64,000 nucleotides of DNA from Anaerosomatales bacterium (GTDB lineage Bacteria > Actinomycetota > Coriobacteriia > Anaerosomatales > Anaerosomataceae): the NCBI GenBank assembly GCA_030019445.1, contig JASEEU010000003.1:186001-250000 (forward strand), read 5' to 3'. The notes below the pieces were generated by a model that was not told where the DNA came from, ran no database searches, and saw nothing but the letters and a program-made list of their open reading frames with translations. Positions 41,964 through 51,123 of this stretch are shown one piece after another. Position 1 is the first letter of the stretch, and each line of letters opens with the position of its first letter. A program made the position numbers and the translations under genes.

Positions 41964-43246
41964 GACTGCTGCTCGTCTCATACGAGTTCCCGCCGCGCGG
42001 GGGCCCCGGAGTGCAGCGGCCGCTCAAACTCGCGAAGTACCTCGGCAGGGCCGGATGGGATGTCACCGTGCTCACCGTCGCCGACCCGCCCACCGCCATC
42101 GTCGACGAGGGACTCATCGAGGAGTTGCCCCCCTCGGTACGCGTGGTCAGAGCCTGGTCGCTCGAGCCGACGCGGCTCGTGCAAGCCCTTCGCCGGCTGC
42201 GTGGCGACCGGAAGGGCACCGGCGGCCGCGTCCAGGGCTTCAGCGGGGCGCCCTCGGGCGTCATCGCGCTCGTGCAGTCCGTGTTCGTCCCCGACGAGAA
42301 GCGCGGCTGGAAGGCGCGCGCGGTCCGGACGGGGCTTGCGGCGGCGCGTGACGGCGGCTTCGACGTGGTGCTCTCGAGCGGCCCGCCGCACACCTCGCAC
42401 CTCGTCGGGGGCTCGATCGCCGCCCGTCTCGGCGTGCCGCACGTCATGGAGCTGCGCGATCCGTGGTTCGGCCGCCATTCGCGGCGCTACCTGACGCCGT
42501 TGCAGCGCTGGATGGACAAGCGTGCCGAGGCGAGAGTCGCCCGTCGCGCGGCCGCGATCGTCACGGTGACCCGCGCGATGGGTGAGATGTACCGGGAGCG
42601 CTATCCCCATACGCGTACCGAGATCATTCTCAACGGGTTCGACCCCGAGGACCTGCCGGAGCCGTTCTCGGCGGATCCGGACAAGCTCGTCTTCACGCAC
42701 GCCGGCATCTTCAACGGCCCTCGGCGTCCCGACACCTTCCTGGCCGGGCTTGCGCTGGCCGAGCGGGAGGACGAGGCGGTCTCCCGCGACGTGCGCGTCG
42801 TCGTCGCCGGGGCCGGCGCCGAGTTCGTCGAGGCAGCGCGGACGGCGGGCGTGCGTTCGGAGGTCGAGGCGCTCGGCTATGTGTCGCACGAGCGGAGCCT
42901 GCAGACGGTGGCTGGCGCGGATGTGGCCGTGCTCATTCTGTCTGCAGGCGAGGAGAGCCGGGTAAGCCTCTCAGGGAAGGTCTTCGAGTACATCGGGCTG
43001 CGCAAGCCGATACTTGCTGTCGTGGGAGCGGGGGAGGCCGCCGACCTTGTGCAAAGCCTCGACGGCGGTACGGTCGCTCCCTTCGACGACCCGCGCGCGA
43101 TAGCCTCGGCGATCATCGACATCTACCAGCGATGGGAGCGCGGCGAGTTGACGGGGCCGAGCGAGGAGCAGGCGCGGCGCTTCAGCCGCGTGCGGCAGGC
43201 CGAGGAGTACGGCGCGCTGCTTGAATCGGTCCGGGACGAGCGGTAG
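41960..43246 (+). CDS. GT4 family glycosyltransferase
   Basis: A product of 428 residues: LLLVSYEFPPRGGPGVQRPLKLAKYLGRAGWDVTVLTV, SSGPPHTSHLVGGSIAARLGVPHVMELRDPWFG, IVTVTRAMGEMYRERYPH, FTHAGIFNGPRRPDTFLAGL and ILSAGEESRVSLSGKVFEYIGLRKPILAVVG. The PPHTSHLVG/ELRDPWF pattern occurs in WcaI/WbuB-like enzymes. GC jumps back to the local maximum here, marking the right edge of the low-GC stretch. Confidence 0.86.
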   Translation: MRLLLVSYEFPPRGGPGVQRPLKLAKYLGRAGWDVTVLTVADPPTAIVDEGLIEELPPSVRVVRAWSLEPTRLVQALRRLRGDRKGTGGRVQGFSGAPSGVIALVQSVFVPDEKRGWKARAVRTGLAAARDGGFDVVLSSGPPHTSHLVGGSIAARLGVPHVMELRDPWFGRHSRRYLTPLQRWMDKRAEARVARRAAAIVTVTRAMGEMYRERYPHTRTEIILNGFDPEDLPEPFSADPDKLVFTHAGIFNGPRRPDTFLAGLALAEREDEAVSRDVRVVVAGAGAEFVEAARTAGVRSEVEALGYVSHERSLQTVAGADVAVLILSAGEESRVSLSGKVFEYIGLRKPILAVVGAGEAADLVQSLDGGTVAPFDDPRAIASAIIDIYQRWERGELTGPSEEQARRFSRVRQAEEYGALLESVRDER

Positions 43247-43298
43247 CAGAGATGATGATAAGGCGCGGTATCCGAAATCCCGGCGCAGGAGCTTCATG

Positions 43299-44423
43299 AT
43301 GCGCATCCTCCTCGTAGCAGCCGCTTCGTCAACCACCGGTGGCGGTGAGCGGCACGTCGCCGACTTGATCCGCCTGCTCCCGGAGCGTGGGGTCGAGCTC
43401 GGTCTCGTGGCACCGCCCGGAGGGGACCTGGCGATGATCGCTGCGCAGGCGGGGATACCGTTTCATCACGCCGATATCGCGAGCGGCTTCTCTGTTGCCG
43501 GGCGCAGCCAACTGCGGACGGCGCTTTCGATCTTCACGCCGGACGTCGTCCATGCGCACGGATCCCGTGCCGCCTTCTTCGCCCGCCTTGCAGACCCGTA
43601 TGCAGCTGCTCGGCTCGTCTACACGTTGCACGGCATCCACATCGACAAAGCCGGCTCAGCGCTTCGCAGGGCGCTCCTCTTGGCCGTCGAGCGCAGGCTC
43701 CGTGGGAGGGCGAACCGCTTCGTGACGGTCTGCGATGCCGATCTCCGTAAGGGTGCTCGACTCGGCGTGCTGGACCCGGCGCGCACAAGCACCGTTTACA
43801 ACGGCATCAGCGCGGTCGGTGTCGACCCTGACGCGGGACGGACGTTCCGCGCTGAGATTGGCGTCGATGCCCATGCTCCCCTCGTGCTCTCGGTCGGGCG
43901 GTTCGTCGAACCCAAGGACCAACGCACGCTGCTTGCGGCGTGGCGCGATGTCGTCGCGGTCGAACCCGCCGCCGTCCTCGCTCTCATCGGTTCGGGACCG
44001 CTGGAGGCCGACCTGCGTGCCACTGCCGTGTCCCTTCGCATCGCAGACTCGGTGCGCTTCGTCGCGCCTCGCCCGGATCTCGGTCCTGCCTACGCGGCGG
44101 CCGACGTCTTCGCGTTGTCCTCGCTCTGGGAGGGGCTGCCGTACGTCGTGCTCGAGGCGATGCTCGCCGGTCTTCCCGTGGCAAGCACGGCAGTGGACGG
44201 CATTCCCGAGGCGGTCATCCATGAAGAGAGCGGTCTCCTCGTCCCACCACGGGATCCGTCGGCTCTCAGCGGCGCGATCGTGGAGCTGCTCACCAATCGT
44301 GAGCGCGCCAATCGTCTCGGCCAGGCCGCCCGGACGCGCGTCTCGAGCGTGTTCACCTACGACAACATGGTGGACGGCCTCATGCGCGTCTACGCCGAGG
44401 TCGTGGAAGCGTCATCCGCGTGA
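43299..44423 (+). CDS. GT4 family glycosyltransferase
   Basis: A product of 374 residues: MRILLVAAASSTTGGGERHVADLIRLLPERGVELGLV, VHAHGSRAAFFARLADP, VYTLHGIHIDKAG, LVLSVGRFVEPKDQRTLLAAW, FALSSLWEGLPYVVLEAMLAGLPVASTAVDGIPEAV with a classic EX7E. Two ATGs (43296, 43299) are possible; the second has the better distance to AGGAG. Its stop overlaps the next GTG. Confidence 0.87.
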   Translation: MRILLVAAASSTTGGGERHVADLIRLLPERGVELGLVAPPGGDLAMIAAQAGIPFHHADIASGFSVAGRSQLRTALSIFTPDVVHAHGSRAAFFARLADPYAAARLVYTLHGIHIDKAGSALRRALLLAVERRLRGRANRFVTVCDADLRKGARLGVLDPARTSTVYNGISAVGVDPDAGRTFRAEIGVDAHAPLVLSVGRFVEPKDQRTLLAAWRDVVAVEPAAVLALIGSGPLEADLRATAVSLRIADSVRFVAPRPDLGPAYAAADVFALSSLWEGLPYVVLEAMLAGLPVASTAVDGIPEAVIHEESGLLVPPRDPSALSGAIVELLTNRERANRLGQAARTRVSSVFTYDNMVDGLMRVYAEVVEASSA

Positions 44424-45538
44424 CCCGCATCGGTGACAGCACGTTCCTGTTCGTCTCGTCCCGCTCGGCGGACACGCTCGGCCGGGTCGAGCGTCGGTGG
44501 CTGAAGGTCTGGGAAGAGCTCGTCAGGAGCGGCGCGACGGTGCTCCTCATCTGTCCGCCGAGAAGCCCCCTCGAAGTCCCCGCGCGACGGGTCGGTGTGC
44601 AGATCGCGCCGTACCGCCTCGACCGCCTGAATCTCGTCCGCACCGCGTCACGGCTGCGAAAGTATATGCGCCGCTACCGGCCGGCCGTGGCGCACTCCAC
44701 CGGCTACGAGGCGGACATCGTGCTTCGGCGCGCGGCGCGCGACCTTCCGGTGAAGGTCGTGACTTCGGTGCTCTGCGGCTCGTGGCCGCCGCGCGGGCTC
44801 GGGCCGATCAGCACCCGCTTCAAGCGCAGGCTCGACCGTCGCACGCTCAAGCGCTGCGATGCGGTCATGGCCGACTGCCGCGAGCTCGCGGACCGCTTGG
44901 TCGAGGCCGCCGGAGTCGACCGCGCCCGCATCGTCATCGACCCGCCGTCGGTGAGCCTCGCCCGGGTGCTGGCCGAGGCCGAGGTTCCCGTCACGCTGCC
45001 GGACGGCCGCCCGCTCGTCGGGTACGCTGGCGCACTCGAGGTCTCGCGCGGGCTCGGCACGCTCACCGCGCTCCGCGGGCATCTGGCGACCGAGCATCCC
45101 GACGCGCGCGTGCTCGTCGCCGGGAGCGGTCCCGCGAGGACGCGGTTGCACGCCGCCGAGCGTTCCGGCGCGATCGACATGCTCGGCGCGGTGCCGAGCG
45201 TCCCGGCGGTGCTCGCCGGGCTCGACGTCTGCGTCTTCCCGTCCACCGTCCCCGGGACGCCCACCCCGCTGCTCGAGGCGGTCGCGCTCGGGCGCCCGGT
45301 GGTCGCCTCGGCGGTATCCGGCATCGCGGAGCTCTTCGAGCCGGAGGCGGAGATCGTGCTCGTGCGGCCGGGCGATACCGCGGAGCTGGCCGAGGGGGTC
45401 AGGCGTGTGCTCGCGGACCCGCAGTCAGCGGCAGCGCGCGCCGAGCGGGCGCGGATGCGGGTGGTCGACGAGTACACGTCGACGGCCGCGGTGGCGCGTC
45501 ACATTCAGACGTATCGCGACCTGACCGCGGGCCTGTAG
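44420..45538 (+). CDS. GT4 family glycosyltransferase
   Basis: A product of 372 residues: FLFVSSRSADTLGRVERRWLKVWEELVRSGATVLLI, YRPAVAHSTGYEADIVLRRAAR, LVGYAGALEVSRGLGTLTALRGHL and DVCVFPSTVPGTPTPLLEAVALGRPVVASAVSGIAELF. The donor motif is looser than in its neighbours (PTPLLEAV). Convergent with manC, only 4 bases apart. Confidence 0.85.
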   Translation: MTRIGDSTFLFVSSRSADTLGRVERRWLKVWEELVRSGATVLLICPPRSPLEVPARRVGVQIAPYRLDRLNLVRTASRLRKYMRRYRPAVAHSTGYEADIVLRRAARDLPVKVVTSVLCGSWPPRGLGPISTRFKRRLDRRTLKRCDAVMADCRELADRLVEAAGVDRARIVIDPPSVSLARVLAEAEVPVTLPDGRPLVGYAGALEVSRGLGTLTALRGHLATEHPDARVLVAGSGPARTRLHAAERSGAIDMLGAVPSVPAVLAGLDVCVFPSTVPGTPTPLLEAVALGRPVVASAVSGIAELFEPEAEIVLVRPGDTAELAEGVRRVLADPQSAAARAERARMRVVDEYTSTAAVARHIQTYRDLTAGL

Positions 45539-45542
45539 GGCC

Positions 45543-47027
45543 TCAGCGCGCCCAGTCGTCCTGGTACCGGGTGATGTCGTCTTCGCCGAGGTAGTCGCCC
45601 ACGGCGACCTCCACGACGCGCAGCAGCGTCTCGCCGTCGTTCGTCAACCGGTGCTTGGCGCCGAGCGGCACGTACTTGGACTCGTTGGCGCCCACCTCGA
45701 AGACGTCGCCGTCGATCTCGACCTTCGCGTGACCCTCGATCACGATCCAGTGCTCGCTGCGGTGCGCGTGGCTCTGCAGTGACAGGCGGCATCCGGGCAG
45801 CACGTCGATCGTCTTGACCTGAAAGCCTTCACCCACGAGCAGCATCGTCCAGGAGCCCCACGGACGCAGCGACGAGCGGTTCTGCACGACTTCCGGGGCG
45901 CCGGCGGCCTTGAGCGCGTCCACGATGAGGCGGACGTCCTGCGCGCGGTCCTTCCGCGCGATGAGCGTGGCGTCGGACGTGTCGACCACGACGAGGTCGG
46001 TGAGTCCGAGCGTCGCCACGAGGCGGTCCGCCGAGTAGACGATGGTGTCTTCGGAGTCGATGTCGGTGACGTTGCCCACCAGCACGTTGCCGCGCTCGTC
46101 AGGCTCGGCGAGCCGCTCCAGGGCGAGCAGGGAGCCGACGTCGGACCAGGGCATATCGGTCGGCACGACGGCGACCACCTCGGACACCTCGAGCGCGGCC
46201 TTGTCGAAGGGGACCGCGGGCAGCGCGGCGAAGCGCTCGCGCGCCGCGGGCATGATCCACTCGGCGGGCGGCAGAGCGCCGATCTCGCGAGCTGCCGCCG
46301 CGATCGCGCCGGCCACCGCGCTTTCGGGCGTCGCGGCCTTCTCGCCGGCGGCGTCGAGCTCGCGCAGCACCACGTCCGCGCGCGCCACGAGCATCCCTGA
46401 GTTCCACAGGTAGCCGCCCTCGGCTAGAAACGCCTCGGCGGCGGCGCGGTCAGGCTTCTCGACGAAGCGCTCGACCTCGTGGCCCGACACCCCGTCCCGC
46501 TCGGCGCCGGCGATGGGTGCCCCCGCGCGGATGTAGCCGTATCCCGTCTCGGCATGCGTCGGCTCCAGGCCGATCGTGACGAGCCGGCCCTGCGTGGCCA
46601 GATCGACGGCGAGCCGCATCGTGCGGTCCCAGACAGCGCCGTCCTCGATAAGGTGGTCCGAAGGGAGCACCACCATCACGGCCTCGGGGTCCAGGCGCGC
46701 GAGGTATGCCGCCGCGAGCGCGATGGCCGGGGCGGTGTTGCGCGGCGTCGGCTCGGCGAGATAGTCGATGACCACGCCCTCGAGCGACGCCTGGGCCTTG
46801 AGGTGGTTGCCGAGCTCGTCCGCGAGACGTTCGTTGGTCAGCACGTGGACGCCGCCCGGTTCGGCCAGCCCGGCGATGCGCGTGACCGCTCGCGTGATGA
46901 GGCTGACCCCGCCGAAGATGGAGACGAATTGCTTAGGGGAGAGCTCGCGTGAGAGCGGCCAGAAGCGGGTGCCGCTCCCGCCGGCGAGCACGATGGCGTG
47001 GAGGTGCGGGATGCGCTGGTCGTTCAC
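45543..47027 (-). CDS. manC: ManC, mannose-1-phosphate guanylyltransferase / mannose-6-phosphate isomerase
   Basis: A protein of 494 residues. The N-terminal nucleotidyltransferase has IVLAGGSGTRFWPLSRELSPKQF, VLPSDHLI, FVEKPD and WNSGMLVARADV. The C-terminal cupin (residues ~385-490: SLRPWGSWTMLLVGEGFQVKTIDVLPGCRLSLQSHAHRSEHWIVIEG) is the type II phosphomannose isomerase. It supplies GDP-mannose. The GTG start has GAGGAG 6 bases upstream. The gene is divergent from the phosphohexomutase that makes its substrate. Confidence 0.95.
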   Translation of the reverse strand: MNDQRIPHLHAIVLAGGSGTRFWPLSRELSPKQFVSIFGGVSLITRAVTRIAGLAEPGGVHVLTNERLADELGNHLKAQASLEGVVIDYLAEPTPRNTAPAIALAAAYLARLDPEAVMVVLPSDHLIEDGAVWDRTMRLAVDLATQGRLVTIGLEPTHAETGYGYIRAGAPIAGAERDGVSGHEVERFVEKPDRAAAEAFLAEGGYLWNSGMLVARADVVLRELDAAGEKAATPESAVAGAIAAAAREIGALPPAEWIMPAARERFAALPAVPFDKAALEVSEVVAVVPTDMPWSDVGSLLALERLAEPDERGNVLVGNVTDIDSEDTIVYSADRLVATLGLTDLVVVDTSDATLIARKDRAQDVRLIVDALKAAGAPEVVQNRSSLRPWGSWTMLLVGEGFQVKTIDVLPGCRLSLQSHAHRSEHWIVIEGHAKVEIDGDVFEVGANESKYVPLGAKHRLTNDGETLLRVVEVAVGDYLGEDDITRYQDDWAR

Positions 47028-47174
47028 GTCGTCTCCTCACGGGATCCTGCGTGTCGTGGACCCTCCGATGGTACCCGAACCGCGCGTTACGTGGGAGAAT
47101 GGCACGGACCTGCTGCCACGTTGCGCGCCGCGAGCGGCGCGCCGTGAGACCGACGCCTCGGGGGAGTGAGCGCA

Positions 47175-48575
47175 ATGACGCCGAGCAGCGACATCCGCTT
47201 CGGGACCGACGGCTGGCGCGCCGTCATCGCCGACGACTTCACCTATGAGAACCTCCGGCGGGTGGCGGACGCCGCCGGCCGGGTGCTCGCCGAGTCCGAT
47301 CCCGGCGGCCTCATCATCGTGGGCTACGATACGCGCTTCCAGGCCGCCAGCTTCGCCGCCGCCGCGGCCGAGGTGCTGGCGGGTCACGGGTTGCGGGTGC
47401 GCGTCTCGGACCGCTACTGTCCCACGCCCGCGCTCTGCTGGTCGGTGGCGCACGACGATGAAGCCGTCGGCGGCGTGATGCTGACCGCCAGCCACAACCC
47501 GGCGCCGTACCTCGGCTTCAAGCTGCGGATGGCGGACGGGGGCGCCTCGCCGGTCGCCTTCACCGCCCGCGTGGAAGCGGCGCTCGCCGACGCGGCTCCG
47601 CGGGCCCGCGGCGCGTTCGAGACCGTCGACATCATGGGCCCGTACCTCGAGGCGTTGCGCTCGTTCGTGGACGGCGAGGCGATCGCCGCCGCGGGGCTGC
47701 GCATCGCGGTCGACCCGCTCTACGGTGCGGGCCAGACGTACCTGGCCGAGACGCTGCGCGCGCTCGGCGTCGAGGTGACCGAGATCCACCACGAGCTCAA
47801 TCCCGGTTTCGGCGGTCTGCACCCCGAGCCCATCCCGCCGCACATCGACGAGGTCGCCGAGCTCGTGCGTGCCGAGGGGCTGGACGCGGCGTTCATCACC
47901 GACGGCGACGCCGACCGCATCGGCGCCGCGGACCGCACCGGGGCGTTCGTGAACCCGCACCGCATCATCGCGCTCGTGGCGCGGCACCTGGTCGAGGACC
48001 GCGCCATGACCGGTCGCATCGTCAAGACGCTCTCCACGAGCGTGCTCGTCGACCGGATCGCCGCCCGTCTCGGCTCCGAGGTCACGACCACGCCGGTCGG
48101 CTTCAAGTGGATCTACGAGGAGATGGTGAAGGGCGATGTGCTCGTCGGCGGCGAGGAGAGCGGCGGCATCGGCATCCCGGGACACGTGCGCGAGCGCGAC
48201 GGGCTGCTCATGGCGCTGTTGCTCGCCGAGATGATGGCCGAGCGCGGCATGGGCCTCGGCGAGCTCGTCGAGGACCTGTTCGCGGTGACCGGCCCCATGG
48301 AGTATCAGCGTCTCGACCTCCGCCTTGATCCCGCTATCAAGGATCGCTTCCTGGCCGAGGCGCCCACGCTCGCACCCGCTCACGTCGCCGGCCTCGAGGT
48401 CCTGGACGTCGTGCGCGCCGACGGCGTGAAGTTCCTGCTGCCCGACGACGCCTGGCTGCTGCTGCGCCCGTCGGGCACCGAGCCGCTCGTGCGCGTCTAC
48501 GCCGAGGCCTCCTCGGCCGGGGTGGTCGACGACTTGCTTGCGCATGGTCGCACCCTCGTGACGGGTGGGTCATGA
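47175..48575 (+). CDS. Phosphoglucomutase/phosphomannomutase
   Basis: Product of 466 residues. FGTDGWRAVIADDFTYENL at the N-terminus, phosphoserine S106 in MLTASHNPAPYLGFK, metal loop TDGDADRIG, sugar-binding GGEESGGIGIPGH and a C-terminal LLRPSGTEPLVRVYAEA phosphate loop. It interconverts hexose 1- and 6-phosphates for ManC and GalU. ATG 47175 lies 8 bases after GGGGAG; GTG 47166 is in frame but overlaps the binding site. Confidence 0.93.
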   Translation: MTPSSDIRFGTDGWRAVIADDFTYENLRRVADAAGRVLAESDPGGLIIVGYDTRFQAASFAAAAAEVLAGHGLRVRVSDRYCPTPALCWSVAHDDEAVGGVMLTASHNPAPYLGFKLRMADGGASPVAFTARVEAALADAAPRARGAFETVDIMGPYLEALRSFVDGEAIAAAGLRIAVDPLYGAGQTYLAETLRALGVEVTEIHHELNPGFGGLHPEPIPPHIDEVAELVRAEGLDAAFITDGDADRIGAADRTGAFVNPHRIIALVARHLVEDRAMTGRIVKTLSTSVLVDRIAARLGSEVTTTPVGFKWIYEEMVKGDVLVGGEESGGIGIPGHVRERDGLLMALLLAEMMAERGMGLGELVEDLFAVTGPMEYQRLDLRLDPAIKDRFLAEAPTLAPAHVAGLEVLDVVRADGVKFLLPDDAWLLLRPSGTEPLVRVYAEASSAGVVDDLLAHGRTLVTGGS

Positions 48576-48613
48576 TGTATCGCGAGATCCCGCAGGCGTA
48601 AGGACTCCGCCGT

Positions 48614-49747
48614 ATGCGCGTCACCATGGTCAACAAGTACTATCCGCCGCACCTGGGCGGCATCGAATACCACGTGCGCGACCTCGCCACCGCGCTCGCG
48701 GCGCGCGATGACGTCACGGTGCGCGCGATCGTCGCGAACGAGGCTCGCAGCGCTGTCACCGAGGACGTCGACGGCGTCGAGGTGACGCGCCTGTCTCGGG
48801 CGTTCGCGTACGCCTCCACGCCTGTGGCGCCCGGCATGCGCGGCGCGCTCGCGCGCGAGGCGACGCGCGAGGCGCCCGCCGACCTGCTCCACCTGCACTT
48901 CCCGTACCCCTGGGGCGAGGTCTCCTGGCTTGCCGCCCGCCCGGGCCTGCCGACGGTGCTCACCTACCACAGCGACATCGTCCGCCAGAAGGCGATGCTC
49001 GCGGCGTACCGGCCGCTGCTGCGTCGCGTGCTCGACCGCGTCGACCGCATCATCGTGTCGTCGCCACCCATGGTCGAGCGCAGCCCGTTCCTCGCGCGTG
49101 TGGCCGAGAAGTGCCGCGTCGTTCCGTTCGGCATCGACGTCGAGCGCTTCGCGGGCACGCCCGCGCAGCTCGCCCGTGCGGCCGACCTGCGCGCCGCGCA
49201 CGTGCGGCCGGTGGTGCTCTTCGTCGGCCGGCTCATCTACTACAAGGGTGTCGAGACGCTGCTCGAGGCGATGGCCGAGGTGGATGCCGACCTCGTCGTC
49301 GTCGGCCGCGGCCCGCTCGAGGCGGGGCTCCGCGCACGTGCCGATGAGCTCGGCCTCGCCGAGAGGCTCGTCATCCTGCCGCCGCTCGAGCCCGACGAGC
49401 TCATCGCCTGGTACCACGCCGCGGACGTCTTCTGCCTGCCGAGCGTGGCGCGTTCCGAAGCGTTCGGCCTCGTGCAGCTCGAGGCGCACGCCGCCGGCAC
49501 GCCCGTCGTGTCCACCCGGCTCACCACAGGCGTCCCGTGGGTGAACCAGGACGGGCTTACCGGGCTGACGGTCCCGCCGTGTGACGTCGCCGCGCTCACA
49601 GAGGCGCTGCAGCGTCTCGTCACCGACGCCGGGCTCCGCGATCGTCTCGGCAGACAGGCGCGCGAGCGCGCGAGGGCCGAGTTCACGACCGACCGCATGG
49701 TGGAGCGCACGCTCGAGGTCTACGCCGAGGCGCGGGAGGTGGCGTGA
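48614..49747 (+). CDS. GT4 family glycosyltransferase (PimB/mannosyltransferase-like)
   Basis: Product of 377 residues: MRVTMVNKYYPPHLGGIEYHVRDLATAL, LHLHFPYPWGEVSWLAARPGLPTVLTYHSDIVRQK, VPFGIDVERF, VVLFVGRLIYYKGVETLLEAMA, and VFCLPSVARSEAFGLVQLEAHAAGTPVVSTRLTTGVPWV with a full EX7E (E-AFGLVQL-E). This form is common in GDP-mannose-using enzymes, which agrees with manC and the hexomutase beside it. Coupled to the sugar transferase by overlap. Confidence 0.88.
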   Translation: MRVTMVNKYYPPHLGGIEYHVRDLATALAARDDVTVRAIVANEARSAVTEDVDGVEVTRLSRAFAYASTPVAPGMRGALAREATREAPADLLHLHFPYPWGEVSWLAARPGLPTVLTYHSDIVRQKAMLAAYRPLLRRVLDRVDRIIVSSPPMVERSPFLARVAEKCRVVPFGIDVERFAGTPAQLARAADLRAAHVRPVVLFVGRLIYYKGVETLLEAMAEVDADLVVVGRGPLEAGLRARADELGLAERLVILPPLEPDELIAWYHAADVFCLPSVARSEAFGLVQLEAHAAGTPVVSTRLTTGVPWVNQDGLTGLTVPPCDVAALTEALQRLVTDAGLRDRLGRQARERARAEFTTDRMVERTLEVYAEAREVA

Positions 49748-51111
49748 TGTCGCGGGGACGGTTCATCGCGCTCTCGGTGCTGCTCGACGGCATCCTGGTG
49801 AACGCCGCCATCGTCGGCGCGTTCTTCCTGCGCTTCGGCGGCGAGCTTCCGGAGTTCAACTTCAGCGCGTACGCCGCGCTCTGGCCGCTCATCACCGTCC
49901 TCTACCTGGCGGGCGGCTACGTCTACGGACTGTACGAGCCGGAGCGGACCGAGGGCACGTGGGGCGTCGTCCGCGCCGTGGCGCAGGCGGTCACGCTCGG
50001 CACCGTGCTCACCGCGGCCATCGCGTTCTTCGCCGGCCCACGGTTCTTCTCGTTCAGCCGACTCGTGATCGTCATCGCCTACGCGCTGCAGTTCGTGACG
50101 CTCGTGGGATGGCGCCTCGCGGCGCTGCGCCTGACGCCGATCACCTGGCCCGAGCAGCGCGTGCTCATCGTCGGCGTCAACGCCGAGGCGATCGAGCTCG
50201 CGCGCGAGCTCGCCGACCGTGCCGAGTGGGGACATCGGCTCGTGGGATTCGTGCGGCGTGACGCGGGCGAGCACGCGGCGGGTGAGCTGACGGCACCCGT
50301 GCTCGGCGCCGCCGACGGCATCGCCGACATCGTGCGGGCCCAGAACGCCGACCGCATCATCATCGCCTCGCCGGTCGCGCTGCGCGAGCTCGTCGAGGAC
50401 ATCGCGCTCGCCAACGAGCTCGATGTCACCATCGAGGTCGTTCCCGAGCTCTACGAGATATTCATCGGAACCGTCGACAGCACGGTGAGCGACATCCCGC
50501 TCATGCAGCTCACGCGCCCCGCTACACCCGGATGGTTCACCGTCACCAAGCGGGTGCTCGACTTCTTCTGGGCGCTTGCGCTGCTCCTCGTGTTGAGCCC
50601 CGTCCTACTCGTCGTCTCCGCCGCGGTGCTCGTCTCCATGGGCTGGCCGGTCTTCTTCGTGCAGGAGCGCGTCGGCCGGGGGATGGAGCCGTTCTCGCTC
50701 ATCAAGTTCCGGACGATGGTCCGGGATGCCGAGAAGCACACCGGCCCGGTGCTCGCCACGGAGAACGACACGCGCATCACGGGCCTCGGCCAGTTCCTGC
50801 GGCGCTACCGTCTCGACGAGCTGCCGCAGCTCGTGAACATCCTTCTCGGCCAGATGAGCTTCGTCGGCCCTCGGCCCGAGCGACGTTTCTTCGTGGATCG
50901 CTACCTCGAGGACATACCGGGCTACCGAGAACGCTTCGCCGTGAAACCCGGCGTCACGGGCCTCGCACAGGTGAGCGGGTCGTACGCGACCACCGCCGAG
51001 CGCAAGCTCAAGTACGACCTCATCTACATGTATCATCAGAGTCTGCTCATGGACGCGCAGATACTCGTCGAAACCCTCAGGGTCGTTCTGACCGGCCGAG
51101 GGGCCCGATAG
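49747..51111 (+). CDS. Polyprenyl-phosphate glycosylphosphotransferase (initiating sugar transferase)
   Basis: Product of 454 residues. Four to five N-terminal membrane helices, a CoA-binding-like domain (LIVGVNAEAIELARELADRA), one further helix (~275-300), then the bacterial sugar transferase domain: FFVQERVGRGMEPFSLIKFRTMVRDAEKHTGP, RRYRLDELPQLVNILLGQMSFVGPRPERR and KPGVTGLAQVSG. It attaches the first sugar phosphate to undecaprenyl phosphate. ATG 49747 shares its A with the previous stop and has GGGAGG at good distance. Confidence 0.93.
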   Translation: MSRGRFIALSVLLDGILVNAAIVGAFFLRFGGELPEFNFSAYAALWPLITVLYLAGGYVYGLYEPERTEGTWGVVRAVAQAVTLGTVLTAAIAFFAGPRFFSFSRLVIVIAYALQFVTLVGWRLAALRLTPITWPEQRVLIVGVNAEAIELARELADRAEWGHRLVGFVRRDAGEHAAGELTAPVLGAADGIADIVRAQNADRIIIASPVALRELVEDIALANELDVTIEVVPELYEIFIGTVDSTVSDIPLMQLTRPATPGWFTVTKRVLDFFWALALLLVLSPVLLVVSAAVLVSMGWPVFFVQERVGRGMEPFSLIKFRTMVRDAEKHTGPVLATENDTRITGLGQFLRRYRLDELPQLVNILLGQMSFVGPRPERRFFVDRYLEDIPGYRERFAVKPGVTGLAQVSGSYATTAERKLKYDLIYMYHQSLLMDAQILVETLRVVLTGRGAR

Positions 51112-51123
51112 GAGGCACCGCCG